This document shows positions 5,420-7,735 of a DNA stretch of 7,735 bases, piece after piece. Numbering within the stretch: position 1 is the first letter of the stretch; each line of letters opens with the position of its first letter. Made by a program: the position numbers and the translations under genes. The notes under the pieces are model-generated. The model saw nothing but the letters and a program-made list of their open reading frames with translations. It had not been told where the DNA came from and searched no databases. This DNA is from JABFRJ01 sp031379035. Lineage in GTDB: Bacteria; Pseudomonadota; Alphaproteobacteria; Rhizobiales; Hyphomicrobiaceae. The stretch covers positions 1 to 7,735 of the forward strand of contig JANNEU010000090.1 of NCBI GenBank assembly GCA_031379035.1, written 5' to 3'.

Positions 5420-7261
5420 TCATGCGAACAGAAAATCCGACGCTGTCAATGTTGATGCTGTGACGCCCAACAGGGCGATATCGTGGCCGCCGAAGCTCAC
5501 GTGTGCGTCTGCGCCGGTCTGCGTGATCGTCAGTTGGTTGAACGATGTGAGCCCAGCAACGCCCAAGAACTCGACTTTGTCTTGCTTGCGCGTAAAGTCA
5601 GTAACGGCGTCGTTGCCCCAACCAGCCGCAAACGCGAATACGTCTGAACCTGTGCCACCGAACAGGACGTCCTGGCCAAGACCGCCGATCAGCCGGTCGT
5701 TGCCGCCATTTCCAAACAACTCGTCATTGCCATCGCGACCGTCAATCAGATCGTTGCCGCCGCCGCCATCGATTGTGTTGGCACCGGCATGCCCAACGAG
5801 CGTGTCGGCGAACGATGAGCCCTTGAGGTTTTCAATTGAGGTGAGGTCCGCCGCCGCCATGCCGCCGATCATCGCGCGCGCAGCCGTCGCTGTGAGATCG
5901 ACAGTCACCGCGCCGCTGGCTTTGGAAAAGTCGACCGTATCGCTACCCGCACCGCCATCAAGCACGTCGTAGCCTACCGAGAACATCAGCTTGTCATCGC
6001 CTGCTCCACCATACAGCCGGTCGTTGCCATCGCCGCCGTTGAGCGTGTCGGTGCCGTCGTTGCCATAGAGTGCATCGTCACCGTTACCACCATTGACTGT
6101 ATCGTTGCCGCTGCCAGCCGCGATGGTGTCACGCCCCGCGCTGCCAGCGATCACATCGTCGCCAGCGGTCACTTTGTAAGTCCAAAGCGTATTGCCAGCT
6201 AGGATCGCTGGCGCTGCTTGCCGGACGCCGTCGATCACAACGTCATGGGTGGCAATCCAGCGGTCGTTGAGCGCATCGGTGTCAGCAAAGTCTTGCAAAT
6301 AGCCGGCGATGCTGACGGTGCCAGCACCACCATTGCCGAAATAGCTGTTGGCTGTGATGGTGACGTCTTCAACACCCGCGAGGCGGATGCCATCCATCGC
6401 ATTTTGACTGATCAAGACATGATCGATGGTGATGTGGCTTGCTTCTTTGATCTCGATGCCGGCGCGGCCGTTGTTGGCGAGCGTGCCACCGGTGATGTGG
6501 ATGGTGTCGGTCCAGCCGCGGATCTCGTTGTCGCCAGTCTGTATCGAAATCCCCGAGCCACCGTTGCCGGTGGCGTCATTGCCAGACAGCGTGACGTCGT
6601 GTGAACCGGTGACGATGTTAAAGCCATGCCGGCCGTTACTGTAGGCGACGTTATTGGTCAGCGTGACGTTGGAGCAGAAATCGATCGTAAAGCCATCAAC
6701 GCCGTTGTGATGCGCTGAGCTGTTGGAGATGGTGAGCCCGACAGTCTGCTCATGTGGGTCAAAGCCATAGCGCGAGCAATTCATGATCTCGACGTGGTCC
6801 AGGCTGATGTTGGTATCTGCTTGCGCGGTGCCCGGCTTTGGTCCGCAGTAGAAGCCATCGACCGCGCCGGTCGTGTGCGCGGCATTGCCGTCGAGAGTGA
6901 GATTTTTGATGCTGACGTTATCAACAGTTGCGTAGGTGCCGTCGGGCAACAACTTGCCGCTGTCGGTGCGCACAATGCCGGTGACCGAGGACGAACCGTC
7001 GGCCAACTTGAGCACGGTCACACCGGTTCCAGACCCTTCGAGCGTCGTGTTGCTGCCGATTTTGAGGCAACCATCGGCCGCCTTGCCAGTGCCGGCGACA
7101 GTCCAAGCTCCAGAGGAAAGACTGACGGTGCCGCCATTGTGACTGCCCACCGCGCTTAATGCCTTCTGGATTGCGGCGGTTTGATCCTTGGCCGCTGCCG
7201 TATCGGACAGGTCAATTTGAAACGTTTGTCCATCGGCGTAACGGTATGAGACAGTGAGCAT
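5420..7261 (-). CDS. Secreted AlgE-type mannuronan C5-epimerase-like protein (beta-helix A-module plus RTX repeats)
   Basis: The predicted protein has 613 residues. About 1-363 form a right-handed parallel beta-helix (PbH1-type coils, for example NSSAHHNGVDGF and NNVAYSNGRHGF). Aligned from memory with Azotobacter AlgE4, which converts D-mannuronate to L-guluronate in alginate polymer, YGFDPHEQ at 165-172 matches exactly. The catalytic AlgE4 residues Tyr149, Asp152, His154 and His196 correspond to Tyr165, Asp168, His170 and His212. Arg195, Lys255, Asp173 and Asp178 correspond to Arg211, Lys272, Asp189 and Asp194. Lys117 corresponds to Ala133, and the last helix coils look about 30 residues shorter. 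Two RTX nonapeptide blocks follow (366-446, 484-549), then a cap ending SDFLFA, typical of type I secretion. There is no N-terminal signal peptide. ATG 7261 is chosen over ATG 7282 because GGAG lies 6 bases upstream. Epimerase chemistry on alginate or a related polyuronate is inferred; a lyase or bifunctional activity is possible. No secretion or alginate genes are adjacent. Confidence 0.88.
   Translation of the reverse strand: MLTVSYRYADGQTFQIDLSDTAAAKDQTAAIQKALSAVGSHNGGTVSLSSGAWTVAGTGKAADGCLKIGSNTTLEGSGTGVTVLKLADGSSSVTGIVRTDSGKLLPDGTYATVDNVSIKNLTLDGNAAHTTGAVDGFYCGPKPGTAQADTNISLDHVEIMNCSRYGFDPHEQTVGLTISNSSAHHNGVDGFTIDFCSNVTLTNNVAYSNGRHGFNIVTGSHDVTLSGNDATGNGGSGISIQTGDNEIRGWTDTIHITGGTLANNGRAGIEIKEASHITIDHVLISQNAMDGIRLAGVEDVTITANSYFGNGGAGTVSIAGYLQDFADTDALNDRWIATHDVVIDGVRQAAPAILAGNTLWTYKVTAGDDVIAGSAGRDTIAAGSGNDTVNGGNGDDALYGNDGTDTLNGGDGNDRLYGGAGDDKLMFSVGYDVLDGGAGSDTVDFSKASGAVTVDLTATAARAMIGGMAAADLTSIENLKGSSFADTLVGHAGANTIDGGGGNDLIDGRDGNDELFGNGGNDRLIGGLGQDVLFGGTGSDVFAFAAGWGNDAVTDFTRKQDKVEFLGVAGLTSFNQLTITQTGADAHVSFGGHDIALLGVTASTLTASDFLFA
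5615..6166 (-). repeat. RTX calcium-binding nonapeptide repeat region (two blocks)
   Basis: Within the epimerase-like gene, about 5924-6166 encodes roughly nine consecutive GGxGxDxLx-type units (AGDDVIAGS, AGRDTIAAG, SGNDTVNGG, NGDDALYGN, DGTDTLNGG, DGNDRLYGG and others). About 5615-5812 encodes roughly seven more (for example GNDLIDGRD, GNDELFGNG, GNDRLIGGL). The two blocks are separated by a ~37-residue non-repeat spacer (SKASGAVTVDLT to SIENLKGSS), a common arrangement in RTX proteins. Such repeats bind Ca2+ and fold outside the cell after type I export. The region corresponds to the R-modules of AlgE enzymes. Confidence 0.9.
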
Positions 7262-7267
7262 AGCGGT

Positions 7268-7271
7268 CTCC
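7268..7271 (-). promoter_or_regulatory. Ribosome-binding site of the epimerase-like gene
   Basis: On the minus strand GGAG is followed by six bases (ACCGCT) and ATG at 7261. The ATG at 7282 has no such sequence upstream, so this site sets the start seven codons downstream of the longest open frame. Confidence 0.6.
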
Positions 7272-7282
7272 GTGAGTTGCAT

Positions 7283-7429
7283 CGCAATGTCACCGGTCGT
7301 GCAAAATCTGCGCCTACCGCTGCGCTCATGGGGCTGGCAGAAATGGTTCGCTGTTTAAGACTTTCTTCATGCTCCTCATCGAAGCTTGCGACATTGCGTC
7401 GTGGCACGCCCAGCGCGACGGGACATTGC
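7283..7429. promoter_or_regulatory. Divergent intergenic region with three copies of GACATTGC
   Basis: The ~170 bases between the divergent starts at 7261 (minus) and 7434 (plus) should hold both promoters. CGCAATGTC at 7283-7291 is the exact inverse of GACATTGCG at 7390-7398, and GACATTGC recurs at 7422-7429 next to the plus-strand start. The middle copy lies inside CGAC-N5-GTCG (7389-7401), a short dyad. These are candidate sites for a shared regulator, but a chance recurrence cannot be excluded. No convincing -35/-10 pair was identified. Confidence 0.35.
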
Positions 7430-7433
7430 AAAA

Positions 7434-7735
7434 ATGCGCCTGCTTGTGGTCATTCTCGCACTTCTGGCGACCGGCAAGGTTGTCACGCTGCAGTGGTTGC
7501 ACCGCGCGGCCAGCGATGACGTGATCATTGCCGCTTATCGCCCGCGCGCGCTTGATGCCTGTGCGATCGAAGCCCGCCGTCTGACACCCCCAGTCGATGC
7601 CACTGCCTGGGCCGGGGAGACAGCCATTCATTTGGAGATCGGTCGCCGCGGCCGCGGCGTTCGCGTCTGGCAGGTGGATGATCCGTCGTGGGCTGAGCGC
7701 TTTCGCAATCCGTTCCTGCACCTTGAAACGCGCGG
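7434..7735 (+). CDS. Unrecognised exported or membrane-anchored protein, 5' part only
   Basis: An open frame of 100 codons starts at ATG 7434 and is still open at the right edge, so the gene is truncated by the window. The N-terminus MRLLVVILALLATGKVVTLQ is an Arg followed by a hydrophobic run, as in a signal peptide or N-terminal anchor. The rest is soluble and charged: residues 28-50 are mixed, a basic RRGRG stretch lies at about 74-78, and VWQVDDPSWAERFRNPFLHL follows at about 81-100. I recognise no domain. A weak GGGA (7420-7423) precedes the start by ten bases. It is divergent from the epimerase-like gene. The coding call rests on the long open frame, the sensible start and GC-biased third positions. 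The function is unknown. Confidence 0.6.
   Translation, partial: MRLLVVILALLATGKVVTLQWLHRAASDDVIIAAYRPRALDACAIEARRLTPPVDATAWAGETAIHLEIGRRGRGVRVWQVDDPSWAERFRNPFLHLETR

Noticed and set aside
5460..5972. Plus-strand 170-residue open frame opposite the RTX repeats, and others at 6218-6604 and 6752-7159
   Set aside because: These mirror the periodic Gly/Asp codons of the RTX and beta-helix coding strand and have no domain of their own.
5615..6166. Regularly spaced similar DNA units resembling a repeat array or CRISPR
   Set aside because: The period reflects coding of RTX nonapeptides. Units are contiguous 27-base codon blocks without unique spacers.
7262..7282. Upstream ATG at 7282 as start of the epimerase-like gene
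   Set aside because: There is no ribosome-binding site before it, whereas GGAG sits six bases before the ATG at 7261. Only seven residues differ.

Overview
The window looks like a GC-rich proteobacterial chromosome, most likely an alphaproteobacterium. This rests on a folate/FAD-dependent TrmFO, a ubiquinone-pathway UbiG of alphaproteobacterial appearance, GC-biased codon use, and a GTG start supported by a ribosome-binding site. No rRNA, tRNA, CRISPR array or insertion sequence could be recognised, and a genus cannot be named from the sequence.

Left edge (1-938): no complete gene. The minus strand of the first ~97 bases carries tandem 24-base units that encode an LTSEQV[QK]A-type octapeptide repeat. 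It is probably the 5' part or remnant of a repeat-protein gene leaving the window to the left, and the outermost unit is broken by one extra base. The rest is apparently non-coding. It contains an AT-rich island with a near-perfect 20-bp palindrome and a separate pair of inverted repeats.

Centre (939-5399): four plus-strand genes. These are trmFO (tRNA m5U54 methyltransferase), a 12-helix MFS transporter with a 22-bp palindrome upstream, a single-pass membrane protein with Sel1-like repeats, and ubiG (ubiquinone O-methyltransferase). The last three are closely spaced and may be co-transcribed. Their functions are not obviously linked.

Right part (5420-7735): a minus-strand gene, convergent with ubiG, encodes a 613-residue protein. 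It has a right-handed parallel beta-helix module that aligns with the catalytic A-module of secreted AlgE-type mannuronan C5-epimerases. Two blocks of RTX calcium-binding nonapeptides and a type-I-secretion-like C-terminus follow. The AlgE catalytic residues (Tyr, Asp, His, His) are all present at the expected spacing. This is the most interesting item in the window: an apparent extracellular alginate (or related polyuronate) epimerase with no alginate biosynthesis gene beside it. Across a divergent intergenic region holding three copies of an 8-mer, the 5' part of a gene for an unrecognised exported or membrane-anchored protein runs off the right edge.
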